Below are positions 26,140 to 34,415 of a stretch of 64,000 nucleotides of DNA, piece by piece. The translations under genes and the position numbers were made by a program. The stretch is from assembly GCA_964624145.1 (NCBI GenBank), contig CAZUXT010000016.1:1-64000 (forward strand), written 5' to 3'. Source of the DNA: WJMT01 sp964624145 (GTDB lineage Bacteria; Acidobacteriota; Aminicenantia; Aminicenantales; Aminicenantaceae). The notes below the pieces were generated by a model. It worked only from the letters and a program-made list of their open reading frames with translations. It had not been told where the DNA came from and did not search any database. How positions within the stretch are numbered: the stretch's first letter is position 1; every line of letters begins with the position of its first letter.

Positions 26140-26313
26140 AGAACGGTTTTTACTTGACAGGATTTTTATAGAGTCATAAACTGATAATTCATGTCTAGAG
26201 TCTTAAAATCAAATAAAATTAATTTTCCGTTATCTATACTAAATTTATTATTATTCAACCCGGAGGTATCATATGAAAACCATTAGTCTATCTGACGTAA
26301 GAAACAAGGTCAG
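26138..26313. repeat. 176-bp direct repeat, right copy
   Basis: The exact partner of 24705-24880. This copy is continuous with the intact fumarase gene and supplies its promoter, leader and start. Confidence 0.93.
26154..26182 (+). promoter_or_regulatory. promoter of the fumarase alpha gene
   Basis: TTGACA (26154-26159), 17-bp spacer, TAAACT (26177-26182), with an AT-rich leader of about 85 bases before the ATG at 26273. Confidence 0.55.
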
Positions 26314-27130
26314 AGACATTGTTCAAAAAGCTAATTTCGAGCTTCAAGATGATGTGATGAAGGTCATTGAGGAGATGGAAAAAAAAGAGGAATCCCCTGC
26401 CGGAAAAGCTGTTTTCGAACAGATCAAACAAAACGCTCAGATCGCTAAAGATGAGAAATTAGGTCTTTGTCAGGATACAGGATTGGCTGTGTTCTTTGTG
26501 GAGCTCGGTGAAGACGTTCGCTTCAATCGTGACGACGGGCTGGAAAGCCTGAGAGATGCCATCACCCAAGGCACAAGAGAGGGATATGAGGAAGGCTATT
26601 TGAGAAAATCAGTGGTCGCAGACCCGATCCGCCGGAAAAACACCGGAGACAACACCCCATCTTATATTCACTGGGAGCTTGACAAAGGAGACCATTTCAG
26701 AGTCCAGTTTGTGGCTAAGGGCGGCGGCGCTGAGAATATGAGCCAGGTCAGAATGTTCGCTCCGGCCGCAGGGCAAGAAGGGATAGAAGACTTTGTTGTA
26801 GAAACCATAGAGACCGGAGGATCAAATCCCTGTCCTCCTACAATAGTGGGAGTGGGCCTGGGTGGAAATTTCGAATACTCTGCGCTGTTAGCAAAGAAGG
26901 CTTTACTGAGAAAACCCCTCGGTTCTCACAATCCTGATCCGTTCTATGCAGACATGGAAAAGAGGCTTTTGGAAAGAATCAACAATCTTGGAATCGGGCC
27001 TCAAGGAATGGGTGGAAGGATCACATCACTGGCTGTGCACATAGAGGCATTCCCCTGTCATATCGCCTCCATGCCCGCTGCCGTCAATGTTCAATGTCAT
27101 TCACACAGAGTGCTCTCGTTTGAATTATAA
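26273..27130 (+). CDS. class I fumarate hydratase (fumarase), alpha subunit
   Basis: 285 residues, the size of the alpha subunit of two-subunit Fe-S fumarases and tartrate dehydratases (PF05681). The motifs GLCQDTGLAVFF (Cys66), GGSNPCPPTIVGVG (Cys near 188) and FPCHIASMPAAVNVQCHSHR with its late cysteines are the conserved cluster-binding and active-site regions. It converts fumarate to malate in the cytosol with an oxygen-labile 4Fe-4S cluster. A GGAGG site lies six bases before the ATG. The beta subunit (PF05683) that normally follows is absent here; the next genes are a ferredoxin oxidoreductase. The insertion at its 5' end left the gene intact because the start was duplicated. Confidence 0.9.
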   Translation: MKTISLSDVRNKVRDIVQKANFELQDDVMKVIEEMEKKEESPAGKAVFEQIKQNAQIAKDEKLGLCQDTGLAVFFVELGEDVRFNRDDGLESLRDAITQGTREGYEEGYLRKSVVADPIRRKNTGDNTPSYIHWELDKGDHFRVQFVAKGGGAENMSQVRMFAPAAGQEGIEDFVVETIETGGSNPCPPTIVGVGLGGNFEYSALLAKKALLRKPLGSHNPDPFYADMEKRLLERINNLGIGPQGMGGRITSLAVHIEAFPCHIASMPAAVNVQCHSHRVLSFEL

Positions 27131-27196
27131 ATGAACGTGAAATGTGAAATCTTTCTCAAATTCTGAACATTCAGAATCTTTAAGAGTGGAGGACAT

Positions 27197-27271
27197 ATGA
27201 TTTGTATTCAAAATAATAACATTTATAAATTAATATATGGAGGACATTATGCCTGCAAAAGGTTATGTTGA
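27197..27271 (+). CDS. possible 24-codon leader ORF before the ferredoxin gene
   Basis: ATG 27197 follows GTGGAGGACAT, nearly the same start module as the real ferredoxin start (TGGAGGACATT before ATG 27249). The frame runs 24 codons and stops at TGA 27269-27271, overlapping the first codons of the ferredoxin gene in another frame. It could tune translation or be a chance duplication. It is too short to judge by composition. Confidence 0.25.
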   Translation: MICIQNNNIYKLIYGGHYACKRLC

Positions 27272-27491
27272 GATCGATATTGAAAGGTGTAAAGGATGTG
27301 ATTTGTGCGTCCTCAGCTGCCCAACAAACTGTCTGGCATTAAACACATCTGACACCAACAGTTATGGTCTTCATTATGCTTATCTTAAAGAGGAGGATGA
27401 CTGCATTGCCTGTATGAACTGTTCTGTGGTTTGTCCTGATGCGGCCATCACAGTTTACAAAAAAGAAGACCAACCCAAACAGAGGAGTTAA
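27249..27491 (+). CDS. 2-oxoacid:ferredoxin oxidoreductase, ferredoxin (delta) subunit
   Basis: An 80-residue 2[4Fe-4S] ferredoxin-type subunit with CKGCDLCVLSCP in the N-terminal half and CIACMNCSVVCP in the second, eight cysteines for two clusters. It passes electrons from the catalytic subunits to free ferredoxin. The start is ATG 27249 (MPAKGYVE), four bases after GGAGGA; ATG 27237 lies upstream of that site. It leads a four-gene operon (delta, alpha, beta, gamma) with gaps of 0-4 bases. Confidence 0.9.
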   Translation: MPAKGYVEIDIERCKGCDLCVLSCPTNCLALNTSDTNSYGLHYAYLKEEDDCIACMNCSVVCPDAAITVYKKEDQPKQRS

Positions 27492-27493
27492 AA

Positions 27494-28552
27494 ATGGGAG
27501 AACTAAGATTAATGAAAGGTAATGAGGCCCTTGGTGAAGCAGCCATAAGGGCTGGCCTTCAGGGCTATTTCGGGTACCCGATAACACCTCAGTCAGAAGT
27601 CATGGAGTATCTGGCCCAGCAGGAACCCCATCACAATTATGTTTTTCTGCAAGCGGAAAGCGAAGTGGCGGCCGTCAATATGATGTACGGAGCCGGAGGA
27701 GCCGGAGCCCGGACCCTGACCACCACATCTTCCCCGGGATTCTCCTTAATGCAGGAAGGCATCTCTTATATAGCCTGCGCTGAGATCCCCTGTCTTTTCT
27801 GTAATGTGGTCCGCGGAGGTCCGGGGCTGGGAACCATACAGCCCAGCCAGAGTGATTATTTCCAGTCCACTAAAGGCGGAGGTCACGGTGATTATCACAC
27901 GATAGTGCTCACTCCAAACTCTGTTCAGGAGATGGTGGACTTCGTGTACCTTGGATTCGAGCTGGCAGATAAATACAGAACACCTGTGACCATATTGTCT
28001 GACGGAGCCATAGGGCAGATGATGGAAAAAGTCGAACTTCCTGATCCCATTGAATACAAACCCGACAAACCCTGGGCCACCACTGGGAAAACAAAAGACA
28101 GGGAGCGCAATATTCTGACGTCCCTTTATATCCAACCCGAAGACATGGAAAAAAAGAACCAGAAGCTCCAAAAAAAATATGAAAAGATCAAACAGAATGA
28201 AGTCCGCTTTGACGAATACAAAACAGAAGATGCGGAAATCATCATTGTCTCCTTCGGGCTCACTTCCAGAGTCACCAGAAAATCTGTGGATATAGGCCGT
28301 GATAAAGGGATGAAAATAGGGCTTTTCAGGCCTCAGACCGTATGGCCATTCCCCTATGAAAAACTCAGCGAACATGCGGATAAGGACAGAGTGAAATTTT
28401 TCATATCTATTGAGATGAACGCGGGACAGATGGTGGAAGATGTCAGGCTGGCGGTATGCGGTAAAAAACCGGTTCATTTCTACGGGCGTATGGGAGGTAT
28501 TGTTCCCGATTCTTATGAAGTCATTGAGCAAATAGAGAAGATCAAGGAGTGA
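27494..28552 (+). CDS. vorB: 2-oxoacid:ferredoxin oxidoreductase alpha subunit (VorB-like)
   Basis: 352 residues. The N-terminus LMKGNEALGEAAIRAG followed by YFGYPITPQSE is the hallmark of the alpha subunit family of 2-oxoisovalerate/2-oxoglutarate ferredoxin oxidoreductases, and the ratio of motifs is closest to VorB in my memory. The YPITP motif binds the substrate and thiamine-diphosphate region with the beta subunit. The complex decarboxylates a 2-oxoacid to acyl-CoA and reduces ferredoxin, under anaerobic conditions. It starts two bases after the ferredoxin subunit stop with AGAGGAG. Branched-chain versus 2-oxoglutarate specificity cannot be settled by eye. Confidence 0.88.
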   Translation: MGELRLMKGNEALGEAAIRAGLQGYFGYPITPQSEVMEYLAQQEPHHNYVFLQAESEVAAVNMMYGAGGAGARTLTTTSSPGFSLMQEGISYIACAEIPCLFCNVVRGGPGLGTIQPSQSDYFQSTKGGGHGDYHTIVLTPNSVQEMVDFVYLGFELADKYRTPVTILSDGAIGQMMEKVELPDPIEYKPDKPWATTGKTKDRERNILTSLYIQPEDMEKKNQKLQKKYEKIKQNEVRFDEYKTEDAEIIIVSFGLTSRVTRKSVDIGRDKGMKIGLFRPQTVWPFPYEKLSEHADKDRVKFFISIEMNAGQMVEDVRLAVCGKKPVHFYGRMGGIVPDSYEVIEQIEKIKE

Positions 28553-28556
28553 TATC

Positions 28557-29318
28557 ATGAAAAAAGGATACAAACTTATTTATAAAAGGCCGGAAACTCT
28601 GACAAAAACTCGAATCAACTACTGCCCGGGATGTTTTCACTCTACCATACACAAACTTCTTATGGAAGTCATAGAGGAGTTGGACATCCAGGAAAAAACA
28701 GTAGGAGTCTGCCCGGTCGGATGTTCGGTATTTGCCTATAATTATATGAATGTGGACATGCAGGAAGCGGCTCACGGAAGAGCTGCTGCCGTGGCTACGG
28801 GTATCAAACGAATGCTTCCTGACAGATACGTTTTTTCTTACCAGGGAGACGGTGACCTGGCTGCCATAGGAACAGCAGAGACTCTTCATGCCTGTAATCG
28901 GGGTGAAAACTTCACTTTCATTTTCATAAACAACGGCATCTACGGTATGACAGGCGGTCAGATGGCGCCCACCACTCTGGAAGGGCAGAAGACCACCACT
29001 TCTCCCTATGGAAGGGATCCGGAAAAAATCGGCCTTCCCTTAAAAATGTCAGAAATTGTGTCCCAGTTCGAAAGAGTGGCCTATGTGGAAAGGGTGAGCT
29101 GCAACACACCGGCAAATACAAGAAAAGCGAAAAAAGCGCTGCGCAATGCTTTTGAATATCAAGGAAAAAAGCTGGGAACCACCTTTATTGAAGTGGCGTC
29201 AAACTGCCCCTCCGGCTGGAAAATGACCCCTGAGCAATCATTAAAATGGCTTGAAGAAAGAGTTTTTCCCTACTACCCGTTAAAAGTCTTTAAGAAACCC
29301 GATAAGAAGGAGGTATAG
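28557..29318 (+). CDS. 2-oxoacid:ferredoxin oxidoreductase beta (thiamine diphosphate) subunit
   Basis: 253 residues. NYCPGCFHSTIHK and CPVGCS supply cluster cysteines; YQGDGDLAAIGTAE and FINNGIYGMTGGQ form the GDG...N thiamine-diphosphate and magnesium motif. This subunit holds the cofactor that attacks the 2-oxoacid. It starts four bases after the alpha subunit stop with AAGGAGTGAT and is followed directly by the gamma subunit, completing a four-subunit complex. The late SNCPSGWKMTPEQS is typical of the VOR/KOR group. Confidence 0.9.
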   Translation: MKKGYKLIYKRPETLTKTRINYCPGCFHSTIHKLLMEVIEELDIQEKTVGVCPVGCSVFAYNYMNVDMQEAAHGRAAAVATGIKRMLPDRYVFSYQGDGDLAAIGTAETLHACNRGENFTFIFINNGIYGMTGGQMAPTTLEGQKTTTSPYGRDPEKIGLPLKMSEIVSQFERVAYVERVSCNTPANTRKAKKALRNAFEYQGKKLGTTFIEVASNCPSGWKMTPEQSLKWLEERVFPYYPLKVFKKPDKKEV

Positions 29319-29864
29319 ATGTTAAAGGAAATGGTATTTGCAGGATTCGGAGGCCAGGGAGTGCTTTCTATGGGAACACTCATTGCTTATGCAGCCATGA
29401 AGGAGGGAAAAGAAGTGAGCTGGTTTCCTTCCTACGGGCCTGAAATGAGAGGCGGGACTGCCAACTGCATGGTCAATGTCAGTGATGAGAAAATCTCATC
29501 CCCCATTGATACGGAATTTGATATTGCTGCGGTGTTTAACATACCTTCTTTGAAAAAATTTGAGCCAAGAATCAAAAAAGGCGGGATACTTATCTGGGAG
29601 AGCAGTGTCATAAAAAAAGGACCTACGCGAAAGGATATCCATTCCTATGATATACCGGCAATAAGGACAGCCACTGATAAATTGAAAAACATAAAAGTCA
29701 TGAATATGGTGGCTATGGGGGCCCTGCTCAAAATCACCCAGATCGTAAAAAAAGAGTCTGTTCTTACCGCCTTAAAAGGAACGCTGCCGGAAAGATACCA
29801 CCACCTGCTTCCTCTGAATAAAAAAGCCCTGGATATGGGTATGGATATGATCAAAACAAAGTAA
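29319..29864 (+). CDS. 2-oxoacid:ferredoxin oxidoreductase gamma subunit
   Basis: 181 residues of the POR/KOR gamma domain: FAGFGGQGVLSMG at the N-terminus is the conserved nucleotide-like loop, then WFPSYGPEMRGGTANC, which interacts with CoA. It begins directly after the beta subunit stop (AAGGAGGTATAG then ATG), and is the last gene of the operon. It converges with the TlpA-like gene. Confidence 0.9.
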   Translation: MLKEMVFAGFGGQGVLSMGTLIAYAAMKEGKEVSWFPSYGPEMRGGTANCMVNVSDEKISSPIDTEFDIAAVFNIPSLKKFEPRIKKGGILIWESSVIKKGPTRKDIHSYDIPAIRTATDKLKNIKVMNMVAMGALLKITQIVKKESVLTALKGTLPERYHHLLPLNKKALDMGMDMIKTK

Positions 29865-29891
29865 ACCGTGAATCAGAAACGGTAAATTTGT

Positions 29892-30395
29892 TTATTGGGA
29901 TAACTGCAAAAAATATTTTTCCAGGACGGATTTATCCATATATCCGATGTGTCTGTGCCGGATCTTTCCTTCCCGGTCGATAACAATGGTTGTGGGAATA
30001 TACTGACCCGGCCGGTAATCCTGAATCAACTGCTGTGTTCCTATAGCCATGGGATAGTTTATTTCATATTGCTCTGCAAATTTTTTAACAACTCTGACAC
30101 CCTGTCTGTCTAAAGAGACGCCCAATATTTCCATCCCTTTATCGTTATAAACCCCATAGGACTCCACAAAACCCGGTATCTCTTCCCTGCATGGAGGGCA
30201 CCAGGTAGCCCAAAAATTTACAAACAACACCTTGCCTTCAAAATCATCCAGAGTGATTTCATTGCCGTTGAGGTCTTCAAGAATAAAATCAGGTGCATCC
30301 GGAAATCCATCATCCCTGCTCAGGACAGGATGTGTATGGACAACGACTAAAAGTAAAGCGACCGCCAGAACTGATAAAGAAAGCCGTTTTTTCAT
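29892..30395 (-). CDS. TlpA-family thioredoxin-like protein, exported
   Basis: 167 residues with a signal peptide or anchor (LSLSVLAVALLLVVV) and a TlpA/ResA thioredoxin fold. The redox pair is Cys66 and Cys69 in NFWATWCPPCREEIP. The cis-proline region (YIPTTIVIDREG) and GxxxHRHIGYM are present. It would reduce or isomerise disulfides in the periplasm, for example during cytochrome c maturation, though no such genes are near. CAGGAG lies about six bases before the ATG. It is followed by its convergent neighbour, the gamma subunit gene, 27 bases away. Confidence 0.9.
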   Translation of the reverse strand: MKKRLSLSVLAVALLLVVVHTHPVLSRDDGFPDAPDFILEDLNGNEITLDDFEGKVLFVNFWATWCPPCREEIPGFVESYGVYNDKGMEILGVSLDRQGVRVVKKFAEQYEINYPMAIGTQQLIQDYRPGQYIPTTIVIDREGKIRHRHIGYMDKSVLEKYFLQLSQ

Positions 30396-30422
30396 GCGTG
30401 ACTCCTGGAGAATTTTATACTA

Positions 30423-30444
30423 TATAATTACGATATTAATTATA
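30423..30444. repeat. AT-rich inverted repeat upstream of the TlpA-like gene
   Basis: TATAATTA (30423-30430) and TAATTATA (30437-30444) with a six-base spacer, in the promoter region of the minus-strand gene starting at 30395. It could be an operator; AT-richness makes chance possible. Confidence 0.35.
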
Positions 30445-30491
30445 GGATATATTCATATGAAAATCAACCTTAAAAAAATCTCAAGAAGTCA

Positions 30492-31487
30492 TTACCATCT
30501 ATATACAATCGCGGCCCAGGTGAAGCCTGCCCCGAATGCGACCATAACAATATCAGAACCTTTCTTCAGCTTCCCTTCTTCCTTGAGTTCATGAAGTCCT
30601 ATGGGTATGGTGGCCACGGACATGTTCCCGTACTTATGTATATTGGAAAACACTTTCTCCTCGGGGAGCTTCAATCTTCTTCCCGTTGCCTGAATGATGC
30701 GGATATTCGCCTGATGGGGAATCAAATAATCAATGTCCTCCCTTTTTACCCCGGCTTTCTTTAACGCCATAAGCGCTGCTTCTCCCATTCGCTTCACAGC
30801 ATGTTTGAACACCTCATTGCCTTTCATTTGTAGATAATGAAGTCCCTCATCAACGGTTTTATGTGAAGCCGGATTTAAGATGCCCCCTCCAGGTAGAATG
30901 AGAAGCTCACCCAGATTTCCGTCTGCCTTCCAGTAAGACGAAAGCATACCGCTTTCATCCTCAGATTTCTCCAAAACAGCGGCGGCGGCACCGTCTCCGA
31001 ACAGAACACAGGTGTTGCGGTCTTTCCAATTAGTTATTTTGGTAAGACATTCGGTTCCTATGAGCAGGACCCTTCTGGCCGAACCTGCCAGAATAAGGCC
31101 TTCAGCCACGATCATTCCGTATAAAAAACCGGAGCATCCCGCGGACAAATCAAAGGCAGGCGTATAGTCGGCTTTCAATCCCTTCTGAACCCAGGTGGCT
31201 GTCGATGGGAATATCGTATCGGGAGTGGATGTTGCAACAAGGACCATGTCAACGTCCTTAACAGTAAGCCCTGCGTCTTTCACCGCTCTCTGCCCTGCTA
31301 AAATGGCCATGTCTGCTGTGGTCTCATCAGGAGCGGTTATGTGCCGTTCCTTAATTCCCGACCTTGTTGTTATCCATTCGTCAGAGGTATCCACCATATT
31401 CTCAAGATCTTTATTGGTTAAGACCTTTTCCGGAACATACATACCTGTTCCCGTTATCTTTATACGCTCTGCTCTTTTTGTCACCAT
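30492..31487 (-). CDS. fabH: beta-ketoacyl-ACP synthase III
   Basis: About 331 residues from ATG 31487 (GGAG five bases upstream); a GTG at 31493 is in frame but overlaps that site. The catalytic triad is Cys118 in SAGCSGFLYG, His258 in PHQANIR and Asn288 in KYGNMS. FabH condenses acyl-CoA with malonyl-ACP to start fatty acid synthesis. It is isolated from other fab genes. A role in feeding primers to the lipid synthase at 45-58 kb is possible but not shown by the sequence. Divergent from the FadL-like gene. Confidence 0.93.
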   Translation of the reverse strand: MVTKRAERIKITGTGMYVPEKVLTNKDLENMVDTSDEWITTRSGIKERHITAPDETTADMAILAGQRAVKDAGLTVKDVDMVLVATSTPDTIFPSTATWVQKGLKADYTPAFDLSAGCSGFLYGMIVAEGLILAGSARRVLLIGTECLTKITNWKDRNTCVLFGDGAAAAVLEKSEDESGMLSSYWKADGNLGELLILPGGGILNPASHKTVDEGLHYLQMKGNEVFKHAVKRMGEAALMALKKAGVKREDIDYLIPHQANIRIIQATGRRLKLPEEKVFSNIHKYGNMSVATIPIGLHELKEEGKLKKGSDIVMVAFGAGFTWAAIVYRW

Positions 31488-31541
31488 TTTCACTCCGAAT
31501 AAGGCTTATAAATAGTATAGTCTATTCAAATTACAGTTAAT

Positions 31542-31570
31542 TTGCAAATGATAAAAAAGAAATATATAAT
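31542..31570 (+). promoter_or_regulatory. promoter giving a nearly leaderless message
   Basis: TTGCAA (31542-31547), 17-bp spacer, perfect TATAAT (31565-31570). Transcription would start around 31577, only about two bases before the ATG at 31579, which has no ribosome site. Confidence 0.5.
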
Positions 31571-31578
31571 CCAAAAAA

Positions 31579-32832
31579 ATGACCAAATCTTCGCTCAGAT
31601 TTCACTTTGTTTTCCTTGTATGCTCACTCATGATCCTACCCGTAATATCTCGAGCACAGCTTGTCATGGGACAGTATGAGGATGAAGCCCCTCTCAGGAC
31701 ATGGAATATCTTCGGCCTTCTCACCGGAGGCCCGTTAAGCATGGGAGGCGCCCACTATGCTCATGCATCCGACCTTTCCACAGCACTGACCAATCCTTCC
31801 CAATTGAGCCGGATGCCCGGCTTAACTGTCCTTACAAACGGCTCTTTAAACAGTGCGACCCTTTTTAAATATTCCATCATCAATACGGGTCCGATGACCA
31901 CTTATGATAACTCCTCTCTCGCTCTTTATTCCCTGGATTTTGGCGGAATCTCATTGAATATGAATGGATGGGGTCTGGCATTGAGCACATCCATACTGGA
32001 ACATTATAACAGACCCTCCGCCTACTACGAGCACACGGAGGGCGGCTCTGTTTACTTTAAATTAGACTTAGAACAAACCGGGCTTTTGAGAAATATAAAC
32101 CTGGCCGTATCCAAAAACCTTGGGAGCCGGATTTTCATCGGATTGGGCTTTAACTTTGTAACAGGGGATATCAACAAGTCTTTGAGAGAAGACTATTACG
32201 GAAGCGCTGTCATTATGACAGATGAAAAATCCCACAAACTGCAGGGATTTTATCTAAACGGAGGTCTGACATTCAACATATCCGAAGCTTTTCAGGCCGC
32301 GGCTGTTTTCAGGACTCCCTATAAAAAAACAAGCGACAGCGAAAGTCTTCTCCGGTATAAAGCGGCTCTTTCTGATACAGACATCCAGATAGAATCCCAG
32401 GATGATTCAAGTTTTATGCAGCCTTTGATAATCGGAGCCGGTATAAATTACCAACTATCAGAAAAACTCAGGGCTGCTGCAGACGCAACTTTTTTCAACT
32501 GGTCACAATATAAAGTCACCCTCTTCGGAGAAGAACGACCGAGAGAGTTCAAGGATGTTGTCTGTTTTGGAACCGGGCTTGAATATAAGGCCGCCACCAG
32601 GATATTCGGCCTTCCCTTCAATATGCCTTTGTGGCTGGGTTTTCATTATGACCCTCAGCCAATGAAAAATCCCGCCTCCCGTTACTTCTCTGTCACATTC
32701 GGAACCGGTCTGGAGTTAGACCGTTTTTATTTCCATGCAGGCGCTTCACTGGGGTATGAAAACGGTTCGGGTGACCATTTGAGGAGAAGACGGGTTGCAC
32801 TGACCTTAGGGTATAGGAGCGGGGAAAGATGA
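31579..32832 (+). CDS. FadL/OmpP1-like outer-membrane barrel protein
   Basis: 417 residues with a signal peptide (FVFLVCSLMILPVIS then RAQ). The opening of the mature part has GGAHYAHASDLSTALTNPSQL, matching the early motif of the FadL/TodX/OmpP1 hydrophobic-substrate transporters, followed by alternating aromatic beta strands to the end. It probably forms a barrel that lets lipophilic molecules cross the outer membrane. No other transport genes adjoin it; the next gene, an M14 carboxypeptidase, starts 40 bases later. Translation appears to be almost leaderless. Confidence 0.7.
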   Translation: MTKSSLRFHFVFLVCSLMILPVISRAQLVMGQYEDEAPLRTWNIFGLLTGGPLSMGGAHYAHASDLSTALTNPSQLSRMPGLTVLTNGSLNSATLFKYSIINTGPMTTYDNSSLALYSLDFGGISLNMNGWGLALSTSILEHYNRPSAYYEHTEGGSVYFKLDLEQTGLLRNINLAVSKNLGSRIFIGLGFNFVTGDINKSLREDYYGSAVIMTDEKSHKLQGFYLNGGLTFNISEAFQAAAVFRTPYKKTSDSESLLRYKAALSDTDIQIESQDDSSFMQPLIIGAGINYQLSEKLRAAADATFFNWSQYKVTLFGEERPREFKDVVCFGTGLEYKAATRIFGLPFNMPLWLGFHYDPQPMKNPASRYFSVTFGTGLELDRFYFHAGASLGYENGSGDHLRRRRVALTLGYRSGER

Positions 32833-32872
32833 TACTGAAATTTTTTCATTAAGTGAAACAAAAGGATAAAAA

Positions 32873-34153
32873 ATGAAAAGGATCGTGACTGCCTGGTTAG
32901 CAATGGCTATAGCTGTCTCTTCTTTGGCGGCTCAGTATCCAGGGGAAAACGACATCATAAGCCTTAAAAAAGATTCTGAAGCCATTCAAGCCATAAGGGA
33001 GATGAATCTGGATATCCTTTTTCAGGAAAAAGGGAAAATATATGTTGTTGCGGGCATCCGGGACCTTATTAAATTACAGGAAGCCGGAATTACCTATTCT
33101 CTCGAGACTTACAGGTTTGCTGATCAGGCTGCGCAGAGCGCCAATGCTCAGGGCGGCATCAACGGAGATTATCACTCTTACCTTGAGCTTGAACAGGATC
33201 TTTTTCTTCTTGAAAGCTCATACCCACAGCTGGCGAAGGTCGAAACCATCGGGACGTCTCATGAACAACGCCAACTTTATGCCCTGAAAATAAGCGACCA
33301 TGTGCATCAGGAAGAAAACGAAGCCAAAGTCATTCTTCTCGGATGCCATCATGCCAGAGAATGGATTTCTGTTGAGGTCCCTTATCTGATGGGAAAGTAT
33401 CTTTTGGAAAATTATGCCTCTAATTCTGAGATCAAAAGCCTCGTCAATCAAAGCGAAGTCTGGATAATACCCCTTGTCAATCCGGACGGGCTTGTCTACA
33501 GCATTTACTACTACAGATACTGGCGCAAAAACAGGCGCAACAATGGGGACGGAACTTACGGCGTTGATCCGAACAGGAACTACGGTTATAAATGGGGCTG
33601 TGATGACATCGGCTCCAGCCCAGATTCTTTCTCTTCCGTATACAGAGGGCCGGCTCCGTTTTCCGAACCTGAAACCCAGGCTGTGAGAGATTTTATCACA
33701 GGAAAAAATTTCCAGGCCCTTGTCACCTATCACAATTACTCCCAGGTCATCCTTTATCCCTGGGGATATACTGAGGACCCATCCCCTCTGGATGAACTGA
33801 TGCATGATATGGCCGAGCACATGGCCGCTAAGATGGGAGAAGTCAACGGAACTACTTATGAATTCGGCATGGCCGGAGATTCTCTCTATCTCACAAACGG
33901 GGATACTACAGACTGGATGTTCGGAGTTTTCGGAATCCCTTCTTTTACCATAGAACTTCCTCCCGTGGATATATTAGGAGGAGGGTTTTACAACAGCGAA
34001 GAGGATATCATACCCATTTTTCAGGAAAATCTTCCTGCTGTTTTGTATCTAATAGACTGGGCCATTGAGCAACATTCCCAGACAGCCCCGCATCCTCCCC
34101 CTTTCATACCGGAATCCCCCCACAATAAAATAAGAGAAGTCATAAAGAAATGA
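32873..34153 (+). CDS. secreted M14 zinc carboxypeptidase
   Basis: 426 residues with a signal peptide (VTAWLAMAIAVSSLAA). The zinc motif is HxxE in GCHHAREWIS (His160, Glu163), with the third ligand His in VTYHNYSQ. NPDGLVYS, RNYGYKWG (substrate carboxylate-binding Asn-Arg) and the catalytic Glu in SFTIELPP are all present, so it should be active. The region before the catalytic domain (about 30-95) resembles an inhibitory propeptide. It would remove C-terminal residues from peptides outside the cytoplasm. AAAGGATAAAA precedes the ATG. The MITE-like repeat begins three bases after the stop. Confidence 0.92.
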   Translation: MKRIVTAWLAMAIAVSSLAAQYPGENDIISLKKDSEAIQAIREMNLDILFQEKGKIYVVAGIRDLIKLQEAGITYSLETYRFADQAAQSANAQGGINGDYHSYLELEQDLFLLESSYPQLAKVETIGTSHEQRQLYALKISDHVHQEENEAKVILLGCHHAREWISVEVPYLMGKYLLENYASNSEIKSLVNQSEVWIIPLVNPDGLVYSIYYYRYWRKNRRNNGDGTYGVDPNRNYGYKWGCDDIGSSPDSFSSVYRGPAPFSEPETQAVRDFITGKNFQALVTYHNYSQVILYPWGYTEDPSPLDELMHDMAEHMAAKMGEVNGTTYEFGMAGDSLYLTNGDTTDWMFGVFGIPSFTIELPPVDILGGGFYNSEEDIIPIFQENLPAVLYLIDWAIEQHSQTAPHPPPFIPESPHNKIREVIKK

Positions 34154-34156
34154 TAT

Positions 34157-34388
34157 GGGGACGTCCCATTAGGTACCACCCTATAGAATCCCGCTTATGT
34201 ACGCGGCTTACTACCAGAATGCGATCTTCCCTTGTCCTGCCTCGTTGGAACCCACTCATATAGGGACTTACGTCTGCAGGATTGCGGTGGTGTATTAAAT
34301 GGAAATAGTTCAGAGGGAGACAATCTGGAATATTTTTTAATATCCAACGGATTCAGTAATATAGGGTGGTACCTAATGGAGCGTCCCC
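34157..34388. repeat. 232-bp MITE-like repeat, copy A
   Basis: Nearly identical to 38980-39212. The ends are imperfect terminal inverted repeats of 29 bases: GGGGACGTCCCATTAGGTAC then CACCCTATA at the left, with two mismatches to the reverse complement of the right end (GGGGACGCTCCATTAGG form). The inside has no credible gene. TAT borders both sides, a possible 3-bp target duplication, seen in this copy only. Confidence 0.88.
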
Positions 34389-34415
34389 TATAACCTTGAC
34401 AAATCTGACCCAATC

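Noticed and set aside
27160..27177. ATTCTGAA/TTCAGAAT palindrome after the fumarase gene as terminator
   Set aside because: The loop is too short and no T tract follows.
34154..34391. 3-bp TAT target duplication of the MITE
   Set aside because: It is seen only at copy A and not at copy B, so it could be chance.
34195..34413. 72-codon minus-strand frame inside the MITE
   Set aside because: It has no ribosome site or recognisable motif, and most of it lies in a repeat without other coding signs.
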